A model generated the notes under the pieces. It made no database searches and was not told the origin of the DNA. It saw only the letters and a list, made by a program, of their open reading frames with translations. DNA of 64,000 nt from Entomortierella parvispora (taxonomy: Eukaryota; Mortierellomycota; Mortierellomycetes; Mortierellales; Mortierellaceae). Positions 30,564 through 43,268 of the stretch are shown in pieces. The stretch covers positions 1,657,001 through 1,721,000 of the forward strand of contig OY752152.1 of assembly GCA_963573315.1 (NCBI GenBank), in the 5' to 3' direction. The position numbers and the translations under genes were made by a program. Every line of letters starts with the position of its first letter. The first letter of the stretch is position 1.

Positions 30564-33450
30564 ATGGGTAAGTTGACATGAACGCATGCATTCGAAGCGG
30601 AGGCAAATTCTTGTGCGCCACCAAAATCGCGTCTTTGACCTGATTGTTGATGGCCTACTGTCCGTCCTCCCCAGCCCCCGTTGCCGCCGGTATTGCTGCT
30701 GCGGTTGCAGCCGGATACTACATTGATGGAAAGTATCAATTGAGCAAGGATTTCAAGGTCGTCCGAGTTGGCGGATCTACTCGAAGAAAGTAAGTTGCTC
30801 GAAATAGACTGCGTGAGAAAAAACCCCCCTGCGCTCCTGCAGACAGAAAGCACTTGAAGACAAGAATCTGCCTCAAGGACGGGTATCACCAAAGAACATG
30901 CCTGGGTGCGACAAACAAACAAGATATCCTACTGAAGAAGGAAACTTGGAGAGATGTGGAGCGTGAGCGTTTTGCGCTGCGGTGAAGCGAGGTGAAACCT
31001 TGAGTAAAATGGGCCGCTGCCCTTACAATTCTTGCTGACCCCCTCTTCTCTCCACTCTTGAATTAGATTCGAAGCTTTCGAGGCTTCCAACGACTGCAGT
31101 CTTTACAATCGATTCGACGACCAGTGTCAGATCCGTCCCTTCTCGGTGGCGCTCATCTTTGAGGGAGCCTCGTATACTTGGCGTGATCTTGAGCTAGGTA
31201 AAAGTCCTTTCATACAGAAGTCGGCTCGGATCGTTGCCCAACTATTCTCGCAGTACCAGCCTACTAACTGTCACTACTGTGCATGCATGCCCCTTCACAA
31301 CAACAGCCTCGAACCGGATGGTAAGTTCAGCCGTCCCACTCGATTGCCCTCACTCATTCGATCACTCGATCACTCGATCACTCACCTTGACTACGCTCCT
31401 CTTTTATAGGCCAATTGGTTTGTCGCTAATGGTGTCCGTAACGGCGACCGCATCGCTATGATGATGCACAACTCGCCACAGTTTATAATGACTTGGCTCG
31501 CCATCCTCAAGATAGCAGCTGTGCCTGCATTCATCAACAACAACATTGCAGGTCCGGTTCTTGTTCACTCCCTCAAGGTAGCCGACGCCACATTGCTGGT
31601 TTTTGACTATGAGGTTGAGCCATCGATTCAAGGATGCCTTAAAGAGATTCAAGACCTTGGATACGGCCTCTTTACATCCACACCCAAGGAGCAAATCCTT
31701 GGTCAAGCCTACAGCCATCTTTCTGAAGATGTCCGCCAATCCATTCAGCTCCCAACCTACTTTGGCTACATGGATTGGCAGCACTGTAGTACCGATGGTT
31801 TTTCTCGCAAATCACGCGAGCATGTGACCATGAAGGATCCCTCGGCCTTGATTTACACCAGTGGAACTACTGGCTTTCCAAAAGCCGCCATTATGGACCA
31901 CGGACGTTGCACTTGTAAGTTCTCTCAGCAACGCTGCCCGACCTTTTTTTTTTATTGTCGCTCTAACGTGTGGAATATTCTGTAGTGGCATCCCATTCTT
32001 TTGGATTGATGTGCGATATCAAGCCTGGAGATAAGGTCTACATTACCCTGCCGCTTTACCACTCTGCTGGATGTAAGGCACCGTATTCATGCGTGGGATG
32101 TACACAGTTTAGCAGAGAATTGACCTTTAATCTTGACTAATTCTTTGACTATAGGCATCATCGGTATTGGTCAGAGTTTTGCAAACGGCAGCACCGTTGT
32201 TTTAGCACGTAAATTCTCGGTATCCAACTTTTGGAAGGACTGTGCTACGTATGATGTGACCCACTTCCAGGTAAGAAGGGATGAACAGCCCACAAATTTG
32301 CGTTTCGCAAGAACCCATATTGTTAACACAGTTTTATTGATCCTTTTTCTAGTATATTGGCGAGCTTTGTCGCTACCTGGTCAACGCGCCTGAAGGCCCT
32401 CTTGACAAGAAGCACAAGGTGAGGGTGGGTTTTGGCAACGGCATGCGTCCCGATATCTGGGGCAATTTCCAAGAGCGATTCGGAATCAAAACGATTTTCG
32501 AGTACTATACCATGTCTGAGGGCACTGGGGCACTGTTTAACTTGGCCAAGAACAAGCGCGACCAGGGTGCTGTCGGATTCAGAGGCCCCATTCTCAGGTA
32601 AAAACAACACGCGAAAAGATCTTGTTGAGAATGAGGAGCAATCAATTGAACGCGAAGATTAATCTTTGGTGCTTTTGCTAGACTCATCCAACCTGGCTTC
32701 AAACTTGTCAAGGTGGATATGGACACCGAAGAACTTATTCGCGACAAGAAGACTGGCATGTGCATTGAGTGTGGGGTTGACGAGGTTGGTGAGTTGTTGA
32801 CTCTGGCCGACAACAAGACCCACACCTCACGCTTTGTTGGATATTTCAACCAACCCGAGATGTCCAAGGCCAAGCTAGTTGAGAGTGCCTTTGAAAAGGG
32901 TGACATTTACATGAGAACCGGTGATCTCCTCTACAAGACAAAGGACCAGTACTGGTACTTTGCTGATCGTGCTGGAGACACGTTCCGCTGGAAGGGAGAG
33001 AACGTGTCGACGGCCGAAGTGGGCGATACTATCGGACGGCTTGACGGCGTGGCCTCTTGCACTATTTACGGTGTTTCCATTCCAGGCCAGGAGGGTCGCG
33101 CAGGCATGGCAGCCTTGGTGCTGAAGGATTCGATCGTGCTGCCTGCTGGGTCTGGTGGTCGAGACAAAGCTCAGGTAGACGAGGCTGCGTTGGATGCGTT
33201 TTTCATCCGGTTAAGTGAGCACTGTGCCAAGAACCTTCCGGGTTATGCGGTGCCTCGGTTCGTTCGTATCCGCGAGCAAGAACTTGAGACAACTGGAACG
33301 TTCAAAAACATGAAGGTTGAATTGAAGAAGGAGGGCTTTGATTTGGTCAAGATCCAGGAGCGCATGTACTGGTGGACGCCCCAAGGACGCTACGTCCGCT
33401 TTGGTCAGGCCGATAGCGAAGAGGTATTGGCAGGCAGAGCACGTCTTTGA
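30564..33450 (+). CDS. FAT1: Very-long-chain acyl-CoA synthetase / fatty acid transport protein
   Basis: Nine exons close in frame to about 661 aa: 30564-30567, 30675-30789, 31067-31197, 31307-31320, 31410-31914, 31986-32072, 32155-32270, 32353-32597, 32682-33450. The first coding exon is 4 nt (ATGG) and the fourth 14 nt; both are needed to join MAPVAAGIAAAVAAG and ELASNRMANWF. The AMP-binding loop is LIYTSGTTGFPKAA. The FATP/VLACS signature is present as FRWKGENVSTAEV after YMRTGDLL. The N-terminus has one hydrophobic segment. The enzyme activates long and very long fatty acids to CoA esters and couples this to uptake. The C-terminus ARL fits the type 1 peroxisomal signal. It is followed on the same strand by an ABHD12-like lipase. 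Confidence 0.92.
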
Positions 33451-33686
33451 ACGACCATGTGAGTGTCACCCGGCAGTCCGGACTTGCGATTAAGGATGGA
33501 AGGGGCAGACAGAAGACAGCGAGAGTGATAAATATATTAAAATAACAGGACCCTGCGACCTGTGTGTTTTTGTGGCACGACCTTTTAAAAAAAACGCTGT
33601 CGGCCCATGCAAATTCACCTGTCTCTTGCTCATCCCATTCCTACATTCCGTTGAACTCCTTTCTGCCTGTACAGCCAATCCATGCA

Positions 33687-35697
33687 ATGATTCTCAATTT
33701 AATCACTACGGCTCTGGTGCTCTGCATCCTTGGCGTTCTCTTTCTCCTGATTGCCTATGTGGTACGATCGCGATTCAGATTCTTCTTTCAAGCGCGTTCT
33801 ACATCTCACTCTGCTTCTGCCCTGTGTAGACATCCCTGGCCATCCTTCTTTTCCTCCCCTGGACTCAGGCATACCTGGTCTTTGCTCACTGGCTTAAGCT
33901 TCAGAATCCTTCGCGTCTGCTGACGCCTGAAGCGTATACCCTTCGTCGTAAGCAAAGCAGTCGATTCGGAGGTGATGAATACACGATTTGATTTGGGTTC
34001 TGACAGTTTGTTATGTCCGCCTGGCTGCGTCGAATAGCATTCACCACACGAAACATTAGGATAGCAAGCTCGGATGGCCTTCAGCTGGGGGCATGGCACA
34101 TCTTGCCCAAAAGTACCCCGCGGGAGGTGCTCGAGAAAATCCAAGAAACGCATGTCAACTCTGCAACAGCCAGTAACGAGAGTGCTGATATCGACGTTAT
34201 CAATGATCCTACTACCGTGCTGTTCGAAGATGCCCTCAAAGCCGCTGAGAGGGTTGTTCTCTATTTTCATGGCCAAGTGGGTATGTTTTTTGACCGGCCA
34301 TGACCTTTTTTATGGTGGTCATTCAAAGTATGGGTTACTAAACAGCAAATCCACAACCCGTGTCTATCCCTTTCTCCCTGCAGGCGACCGAGGCAAATCC
34401 AACAGAATTTCAACATACAAGGCCATTCAGGAGGGAATGCCTACAGCGCATGTTGTCACGATTGATTGCAGAGGCTATGGAGACTCGGATGGATTTCCGT
34501 CAGAGGCAGGATTCAAGATGGATGCTATGGCTGCATGGTCGTGGTTGACAAAGCGTGTGGCGAGTGAAGCGGTTGTGATATATGGTCATTCCCTTGGGAG
34601 CGGAGTCGCCACAAACCTGTGTCTGCAATTGGAAGAACAGCAAGATGCTCCCTTGGCCCTTATCCTGGATGCAGCATTCACGTCAATGCCTGAAATGATG
34701 ACAGCGTATCGGTAAGCTACAAAGAAAATGGTGCGCCATGCTTTTTGGATCAGACACTAATACGCAATCGAGTAGAAAGATCCCAATAGTGCGTCCATTC
34801 GCTCGCTTCCCATATCTCCTTAATCATTTCAAGATGCGGATGCTGGATCGGTTCGAGACGGTTCGGGCAGTGGAAGCTATTCGGTCGCCTCTACTGCTAA
34901 TCCATGGGCAGGAGGATGCGGATGTGCTTATCTCCAACTCGCACACATTATTTCATACCGCTTTAACCGCACGAAGACTTCACTCATACACCAAGGAGCT
35001 CGCCGTCACCGAAGCGGGAGAGGCTGCGTCGGCAGAGGAAGAGCTTGCGCGTGCGGGATTGGAGCTGTCGTTTCGAATCAGCCACTCGACTAGCCGGATA
35101 GAGCGAACCGCCAAGGACGGAATCCTTTCAAGACGCGGACGTACAGGAGAGGCTTTACCAGAGACTGCAGATTTGACAGCGGATATACAGTCGTCAGCAC
35201 CCTTTGGTGTCAGTGACTCTGGCATTGGCAGTAGCGGTAGCAACAGTACACTCGTAAATTCGCCTCGTCACGAACCAAAAGAACCAGAACCTGGAGAGAT
35301 GCACGACCATGGACAATGTCACACTGTTCAATTGGATTTTCCTCGGGAGGGCTCGCTAGAGTACAACCAAGATCATCAGATTGGATTCTTGACCGTGCAA
35401 TACGCTGTTCACAACAACTGTAGCGACTTTGAGATAGCTAAAGAGGTCCTGGGGGCGTTTTTAAGGACGGTGGAGAACCGCAAGATCGCCCTTGGTCGGT
35501 CTGCCTCGACCACTGATGTGGGTCAAGACAAGACGGATGGAGCAGGCAGCGATATCAGCGATGGTCAGAGTGGCGGCAGCAACAGCAGCAGCAGTATCAG
35601 CAGCAATAGTCGTCTTGAGCAGGATCTAGCCAAGGTACTCTGTCTTGACAAGATCGGTTCTGTGGACCTGTGTGAAGTACCGGAAGTGGTGGAATAA
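33687..35697 (+). CDS. ABHD12-like serine hydrolase (lysophospholipase/monoacylglycerol lipase type)
   Basis: Five exons, 33687-33761, 33830-33947, 34038-34280, 34384-34711 and 34776-35697, close in frame to about 561 aa. The N-terminus has two hydrophobic helices (ITTALVLCILGVLFLLIAYV and ILLFLPWTQAYLVF), so the enzyme is membrane-anchored. The alpha/beta-hydrolase core shows LGAWHILP, VVLYFHGQVGDRG (oxyanion loop), TIDCRGYGDSDG, the nucleophile elbow YGHSLGSG, LLIHGQEDADV with the catalytic Asp, and VHNNCSDFE, which supplies the His. An insertion of about 130 residues rich in Ser/Glu lies between the Asp and His motifs, and a Ser/Gly tail follows. Relatives hydrolyse monoacylglycerols or lysophosphatidylserine at the ER or lipid droplets. 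It sits 236 bp after the acyl-CoA synthetase gene. Confidence 0.85.
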
Positions 35698-36044
35698 AAT
35701 GATGAATTTGCCACGTGACTCGCTTTTTTTTATCTTCTGAGAAGGGGGGCGGACAAAGGAAGGCGAGCAGGGCACGGAAATCCTTTTTTCAATCTCTCTT
35801 CTCTCAGCAAAAACAACATCCATCCCGCCACCCTCACGTCGCGCGTTAGATCACCCTCCAACCATCACTAAACATCGCTAGGAACCAGGACCCAGGACCC
35901 AGGAGTCTGATTCAGGAAGCCAGGGCGTCGAACGATCCCGCCCCACCCGCAACCCAATCCACGTCCATTCCCATTTCCTCCCGCCCTCCCCAAAAAATAA
36001 CCAGGATCGTGGAACCCAAGCTTTCGCCTTGACCACAGACAGCC
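35698..36044. promoter_or_regulatory. Intergenic with CACGTG motif, promoter of GATA-finger gene
   Basis: About 350 bp. A CACGTGACT motif at 35712 lies just after the ABHD12-like stop. The same core recurs near other promoters and in the transposon TIRs. The rest is CT-rich leader. Confidence 0.5.
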
Positions 36045-39000
36045 ATGGCTTATCGGAAGAGGCCCGCTTCTGACTTGGCCCCCAGAAAGCCAAAGATTGT
36101 ATACCCAACGACACTTCAGCCCGACCCCCAAGACAGGGTCCCGACCATGAGCATTGCTGACAGGTAAAGAGTCACGTCACGCTAACCAAGCTCTTTTTTT
36201 TGCTTCGCGCTTATTTTCTCCCGTGTTGTCCTCCACGCCAAGAAGGCTAACATCGATGCACTCTTCTCCCCAGTGCAATGCTGCAGGCGACACTCAAGCA
36301 GTCGAGATACAACTGGACACATTCTGCATTCACGCGCTTTATTCCTGAGCCAGCAGTGCGAGGACCAGGCGGGAAGAAGTATGCATCTGAGCTGGCGTTG
36401 GCGAGTGTCTGTACTGTCTGCATTGGACCTCACATTTTCCTCGACACAAAGTTCTACACAGTCCACAACCCAGCACCACCACCACTTCCACTGACACCCA
36501 CACCTGGGCTGGATACCCCCACAACATCAACCTCGTCTCAGGGTGGAACCCCTACGGAGGAATACCCACCTACCCTTCTATCCACACCTGCTATCATCGG
36601 AGGAGCACCATCAGCAGAGCGGGTTCTTGAATTGATTATGATCAAAACTGCCAGTACTGCTGCAGAGGTGGAGGCAGTGGCAACGGCGGTGGCAGCTGAC
36701 GTTGATTTGGAGACCTTTGCGGCGTTTGAAAAATCCACGGCAGGGACACTCGAACCAGAGTCAGTAGGAGAACGACCAGAAGGGCCTCTGAGCAGCACCA
36801 TGGAGATCACACCGCCAGAACGCCCGCGGTCGTTGGTGGAATCAATGGACAAGATGAAGCTCTTTTCAAAGGACTGGTCGACCTCTACCATGATTTCAGC
36901 TCTGCCTTCGTCTTCAAAAGGCCGCTCGCTACAGGTACGGCAGGAGAGACCTCGTCATCAGATCGCCTTTGAGTTTAGTGAGGCTCCTGGCCATCGCTGG
37001 CTCTTCCCCCGTGAGTCTTCTATTGAGCTCGCTCCAGCAGCTGGAGACGATGAACCCCGGATATCAGCATCCTTCTATCTCCCAACCATGGAAGAAACGC
37101 GCGTTGGACTTGCTGGACCAGGAGCCATTCCAGTAACAGGACTGATCCCAGGGCCAGCTCAGGCAACCACCATGGTGATTCTCCAAGCGTCGATGGAACT
37201 TTGGAAGGGACTGGAGCAATCTATCAATGAAAATGCAGCCACATATCGATTTATGATGGACAAGTTGAGGCACGCACCTTCTCGGACGTATATCCCGTAC
37301 CATCTACCTATTGATTTTCCGAATGAACGACTGGAACCCATGGGACTCAGACTGGTACCGGATCACAAAGTTGTCACTCTAGAGAGTTTACAGCCGCCAA
37401 AGCGGGGGCCCGAGGGCGAGGTATGTTACCTGTACTTGGTCATATTGTGGCTTCTGGATAGCGTATAGACTGATAGATTTTTTTTCCTGTATTCTTATTA
37501 GGTTGATTCATATTCAAAGGCAAAGTCAAAACGAGCCAGGAACCAGGATGATCAGGCCTTTTCCAGATCTGTGGTGCCTGGATTCGGATCCAGGAATGGC
37601 ATGAACGTCTCTTCGACATCACCAGTGTTGAAGCAATGCTTGTATTGTGGCAGAAACCAGACACCCATGTGGAGACGAGGGCCTGCAGGGAACCATACAC
37701 TATGCAACGCCTGTGGACTGCAATGGAAATATGGTAATATTCTTCAAGATCAAGGAAAGTATTACGATGCCGAGATGACCTCTGCGCCTCCTCAGTCAGA
37801 GCCTCCACACCTGATCACAACTGCAGAAGCCGCCCTCAGTATGCAAAAGGATGCGTCGTTCAAGGACCACTCGACTGTGAGCTCGGTACAGGAGCCTCAA
37901 AGTCCAGAAGGACTTCGGCCGCAAAGCAAGAGCTCGGGCAAGCGGTCTTTGCCCGTGGATGGATCCGGCTCTGCTTCTGAAGGAGCGGAAAGGCACACGT
38001 CGTCATCAAGGAAGCGCCCTGCCAGTAAAGGTTAGTGTCGAGTAGAGAATATTTGAAAACTGTTGTGATTACGGTCATATTTAGCTATGTGCATTTTCCA
38101 TGATAGTGTCAGTGGCTTCCGATCCAGCTGGACCGAAAATGGTTCCCATCCATCAGATTGGCGACGCGCAAAAGCAAAGCAGAATGGCAACAAGCCTGAA
38201 AAAGGACAGGATTCTCCCCCCAGTTTTCACCACTTTATCTCAAACAAATTCAACAGACATTTCCATGGCGGCGTCCGACTCTCCAGTTTCTCAAAAGTCA
38301 TCTACAGCTACATCAACAGTGGTCACACCTACTACTGCTACTTCCTCGCCAGCATTGCCATCAACAACAACCCTCATAGCACCTACGTTAACCACGCCTA
38401 CACAGCAGCAGCAGTCGCAGCCTCCACCAAATTCGACACAAAAAGCAGCCGCCACTGTAACAAAGCCCCCCGCTACTGTTATACCCAAAGCAGCAACGGC
38501 ATTCACGACTGCCAAGGCGACTGTCTCAAAACCATCCATTCCCAGGACACCCAAGTCCAAACCTGTACCGCCTCTTCAGACTACTACAACCTCAACGACA
38601 ACGATATCAGCGACAAGTGTGACCTCGTCTGCGGCCACTTCGACGACAACGACACCAAAACCATCACCACCAACTTCCTCTGGCGCAAAGATGACACTGT
38701 TGAAGTCCTACGGCATTATTCCAAAATACCAGATGAGTCATCCGGCGTCCGCGGCGACATCGAGCCTAGGGGACGATGGCTTGGCTTTGTACGCGACAAA
38801 GAACCTATATACAAACAACACAGCGACGTTCCCGCTTCACTTTCCTACGATTTCGATTGCATTTGGACCAAACAACGCCCATTACATGTACCCAAACTGT
38901 GCCGTGATCCTGTTTGAAAACCATTTCCAGATCAAGTTGATTCAAGGGAGCGAACGTGCCGAGATTGATATCCGAAAGGAAGGAATTGAAAGGTCCGAAT

Positions 39001-39473
39001 TCCAGGCCGTGGACGTGGGCGATGGCGAGAGCATGATACTTCTTAAAGCGACTCTACGACAATATCTGACCAGGTAGGAAGAAGGACTCGGAACAATCGT
39101 CTCTCAAATTGAAGGGGAAAAAAAAACAAATGAGTCGTACTAATCATGTTTTTGTTGGGTACAATTTAGATTTGGGAAGGACTTGCTGAACCCTGACAAG
39201 AACGAAAACACGCTGATCTTCCGATTTCGGGAACGGTTGGATGGAGGTGGACCTCCAGTCAAGCCACTGCTGGAACAATGGCTGACGACCGAGATACCAG
39301 TTGCAGGAACACCAGCAGCAGGCGGATCCAATTCTTTGTCCTCTGGATCTCTGACCGTCGGGCCCACATCTTTATCGTCGAGCAGTACACCATTGAGTAG
39401 CGCTCAGACGAGTACAAACACCAGTGCTAGTACCAGTGCCAGTACTACACCGACGTTATCGAGGCCATCATGA
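36045..39473 (+). CDS. GATA-type zinc-finger protein of unknown role
   Basis: Five exons, 36045-36163, 36274-37420, 37502-38030, 38107-39073 and 39170-39473, close in frame to about 1021 aa. A single GATA finger ([15 protein letters not shown], then CNACG) lies near residues 468-492 with CX2C-X18-CX2C spacing, one residue longer in the loop than the common fungal CX2C-X17-CX2C form. The first 90 residues form a conserved-looking segment ([34 protein letters not shown]), and a beta-rich module after about residue 800 ([33 protein letters not shown]) looks folded. Between them are Pro/Ser/Thr-rich stretches and repeated Ala-Thr. I do not recognise the two outer modules. A nuclear DNA-binding or chromatin role is likely from the finger alone. 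Confidence 0.75.
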
Positions 39474-40029
39474 GTCAAAAGATACAAAAAAAAAAAAAAA
39501 TCAAAAGTGCCACAACAGCAACAACTAATATATTTGTATTGGCCAAAGAGTTTGATTGCTGTTCTTCACGAGTGTTTTTTATTATTATTTGAAATGTGAT
39601 TTGGATAGGTATTAGTCGAGTATGGTGCGGGATCATTATCATTGCACATGATCATGAAAACATTATGGGTCTCCTTTTTTTTTTTTCCTTTTGTTCTTTT
39701 TGAGGGAAATGGACTGTGCTTGAAAGTACAATGAAAAAACTCTTTATCTTTGCAAGCAGGCGGAAGGGTATATAAAAGTACAAGATGACAAGGGGGGGCG
39801 GACGGATAGGGGGACTATTGATTGATAAAAGAGTCCCGTTTCCAAAGAAAAAAAGAAAAAGTCGGAATAGGAGAAAGACGAGGAAGAGGAGAAGGAGAAC
39901 TACAAGTAAAAGTACAATGGGGGGGACGGAGGAATAGAAAGAAAACGATATACAGAAAAAGAGAGGCGGGGAAAAAGTAGGATGAAAAGAATATCAGAGA
40001 AAACAACACACGATAACAGTGAGTGGGAT
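39474..40029. other. Convergent 3' flanks of GATA gene and cyclin
   Basis: About 555 bp between facing stop codons. It is A/T-rich with homopolymer A and T runs, as expected for two 3' untranslated regions. No gene is visible. Confidence 0.6.
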
Positions 40030-42922
40030 TTAGCACATGGCTCGACCAGATTCAACCCATCGGCTCTGTGTACCGGTTGACGACATGGCTGGCAAATGTT
40101 GGAGTTTGTGCGTCTTTGTCATCGACATGGGGTGGTGGAGCTGTTGGTGCTGAGGATGATGCATCAGATAATGAGCGTTATTATGTCCTTGGCTCGCGGG
40201 TGCAGGCATGGACTGGTGTCGACCGTACGCAATGGAAGAGTTGACTCTTGTCAGACGCGTCTTGTTGGATACGTGATGATACGGCTCTGGAGAAGAATAA
40301 CTGCTGCCACTGGAACTGGAGGTGGCCAGAGCCATTTCCTCATCCTGGTTGTTTTCGGGGGATGGGTAATGATTCTGAGGCACGCGCTGTGAGCTCTTGT
40401 ACACGGGCATGATCTCGCCTTCCTCCAAGCAAGGTTGGTTCGGCAGCGAAGGTCGCCTCCGGTAGGTTTCCTGAGGTGTTGTCGTCGTGGTCACGGTCGT
40501 CATCGAGGCGGTGGTGGTGGCGGCCTGGACTGCGATGGTGGCGGCGACAGAAGTGGGTGAAGGACGATGAAGACTTTGACGACTGCTTGACATCCGCTTG
40601 CTGGGGATCGTGCTAGTGGTATTACTAGAGCTCGTGGCATTCAAAGTCGATACATGCCGGCTGACACGCTCCGAGGATGGTGTGGCAGAAGATGAAGAGA
40701 TGGATTGTTGGAACATGAACTCGTGCAAGCTTGCAGCCAGATCTGCCTCTGTAATACGAAGGTCAAAATCCTATATGAAAAAAAAGAATTCGTGATCGAT
40801 GAGTCCATGGATTCTTTGAGTGATGAGAAAGTATTAAGAATGGTTGGGGGAGGAGGGAGGTTCCCGACTTACAAGGAGCGAGAGCAATTGTTTTTCCATG
40901 AGGTTCACTTCACCAACCGAGAAGACGGTAGAGTGAGCAGACCAGTGCTTGTTCTTGGGCGATTGATCGTTCAGGTACTTTGCTGCGAGGATCAAACTCG
41001 CGAGGAAGACGCGATGACATGTGCAGTGCATGCCTAAAGAATACAAGAGAAGAAGAAAAAATCATGTCATGACGGTAAGTAAAAGAGCCGGGCGGGATAG
41101 AGAGTTAATGGACTGGATTGCTGACGCGTGAGTGACATAGTGAGAGCTGTGCGCCGAGAATGAACAAAAGAGTCATTGTTGTTGTTGTGGTTGTTTTGTC
41201 TGTGCAAGAAAGTGAAAACGTGGTAGACGGGAAAGCGCCCATTTTGGGAGGGCAATTGGGCGAAATGGGACCAGATGAACCCCATGGTTACGGGAAGACA
41301 ACTGAGTGGGCAAGGAGAAAAAAAAAAGTCGAGTTGTGCCTTTCTCTTTTTGTTTGCATGTGAGCCTGCTGGCAGGGAGGGAATGATGACATGGTGCGCA
41401 GAAGGAGCAGCAGCTGCACCAACAAACAGCCAAACAAATACACAATTGCCCAGAGCACCTTTCCCAACTCTTGGGTTCGGCACCGGCCCGTCTGTTGTGG
41501 CTCGGTCCAACAAAACCCCCCCTGGTGCACAGAGAAAAAAAAAAAGAAAGTGATCGGAATCTCAAAAGGCTCTTTGGGTTCGTGGCACCTTCAAGGAAAA
41601 AAAATGGAAAGGCATTGCAGGGGTGGAATTGGTGGTAGGCGCGGACACAGAAGTTCAGAGTTGAGCGACGTGGAACCGGTCTTTTTGTTCCCAGAATCCA
41701 AACAAGGAAAGTGAGGACAGGGGGTTTGGGTGGAAGGAAACAAGGGGCACAGGCAAAGGGGTGGGGGGGAAAGAGATAGGACGATGATTACAACGCACAC
41801 AAAGACTTTGCTGTAATATGACCATTTTGATCATTAGAGTGCAGAACACAAGGAAGGGGAGAGAGAAGGACCTTGGGGGGGAACAAAGAAAGCCGAGAAA
41901 AAGGAGCACGGATCATTTCCGTGGGGCTTTGTGCCTGTGCACCTCTGTGTTTTTCTTTTTCTTTGGCCATTGGTATGGTCTTGAAAAAGAAAAGAAAAAC
42001 CCAGAACATGCGAGAGCAAAGCAAAGCGACTGGATGGGTGATGTGCTTCTGGCTCTGTGTGTGCATGTGGCCTGCAGAAAAATCCAAGGAAAAAAAATGT
42101 GGATCGCGATTGTTCTGTTGGGGGGAAAGGATGTTGGATTGGCGGAGATGTAAAGAACGATGTGGATAAGGCAGATGGTTTCCCCTTTGTTACCTTTTGC
42201 AGCGACGGGTAGCTTGCTCTTTAGACGCGCCAGGTAGACCAAGGTGGGCAACAATGTCGAGGCTTGCACATTCGAGTTCAAGACCAATATCCGAATAAAG
42301 TCGTTCAAAGGTGGCACGACAATGGCTGTTGGCTCTGAGCTGCTATTTGAGCAGTGGAGGCTGCCGGTATTATTAGTGTTGGGGGAGCTGTTGTTGCTGC
42401 TGGAGGTGCTGCGGGCAGCCGGTGTGGAAGGCGGCGAGGGCAAGGCGTGGCTGGCGGGGGAGGAAGGGGCGGCTGGTTCCGCTGAATTCGAGGGTGGGGG
42501 CGGACTGCACTCGATCACTGTGGCCGCGTACGAGGCAATGTGATCTATAACAGGACGGCGCAGGTGGCAATGGCATGGTGGCAAAATCGAAGAAGCAGTG
42601 AAAAGGCGGTGTTAGCATGGGATTCCTCGCCTTCCATGGTGGTATTTAGATGGACTGGACGGGCAATTGAGACACAGCCTTTCGCAGCGTGCCCTTTGCC
42701 GGCCGCAAAAGCCATTGATCCGGATGTCCCGTTGCAGCCGGGCTTTTCAGACAGGGCTGCTGCCTTTTTGCAAAACAGGGTTGACCAGGGCTTTGACGCG
42801 TTTCTGTGGGTGCGAAGGGGAGTGAGAGACGACCTACCGATCATTTGTTGGGTGACAGGACCACGAAAGAGTTTCTCCAGCGAGCGACTGGAGTATGTCT
42901 TTTGGTCTGCTAGGGACGGCAT
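40030..42922 (-). CDS. PCL-type (Pho80-like) cyclin
   Basis: Four minus-strand exons, 42838-42922, 42194-42544, 40873-41033 and 40030-40770, close in frame to about 445 aa. The cyclin box starts near residue 20 (VTQQMIDHIASYAATVIE) and is interrupted by about 60 residues of Pro/Ser/Ala/Asn. It continues with FIRILVLNSNVQASTLLPTLVYLARLKSKLP and the hallmark CHRVFLASLILAAKYLNDQSPKN, then FSVGEVNLMEKQLLSLLDFDLRI. This matches Pcl1/Pcl2-type cyclins, which activate the Pho85 kinase in G1 and in morphogenesis. The last 220 residues are Ser/Thr/His/Gln-rich without structure. The second intron is about 1160 bp, far longer than others here, but frame and protein join cleanly across it. A TATA box is at 43261-43268. 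Confidence 0.88.
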
Positions 42923-43043
42923 TGCGGGAATGTGTGGATGTGTTTGTGTTGAGAGAGGAGGCGGGGTAAAGGCAGTCTAGCGAGTGTTGTGAGGGCGCGG
43001 AAGGGAGAGGTGAGAGGGAGAGAAAAGGTGAAGAGAGAGTGCA

Positions 43044-43048
<5 letters not shown>

Positions 43049-43082
<34 letters not shown>

Positions 43083-43093
43083 GTGTGTGTGTG
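43049..43093. repeat. (GA)n-(GT)n compound microsatellite in the cyclin leader
   Basis: About 16 GA units directly followed by six GT units. On the transcribed strand this is an AC/TC repeat between the TATA box and the cyclin start codon. Confidence 0.9.
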
Positions 43094-43260
43094 CTCGCAA
43101 GGAGAGGCTCAAGAAGAGTGAAAGACAGAAAGGTGTGGGGCAGAGGAGAGATGTCGAAAAGAAGTATCGAACGAGCGACAAGAGCAAAGGAAAGAGAGAC
43201 GAGGTGAAGGAGAATAAAAAAACGGAAAGTGGACGGTGCGAGAGGACAAGAGGTCGGCCT

Positions 43261-43268
43261 CTTTTATA
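43261..43268 (-). promoter_or_regulatory. TATA box of the cyclin gene
   Basis: On the minus strand the sequence reads CTAGTATAAAAGAGG, a strong TATA element about 340 bp before the cyclin ATG. It places the transcript start within a few hundred bases of the gene rather than far upstream. Confidence 0.6.
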
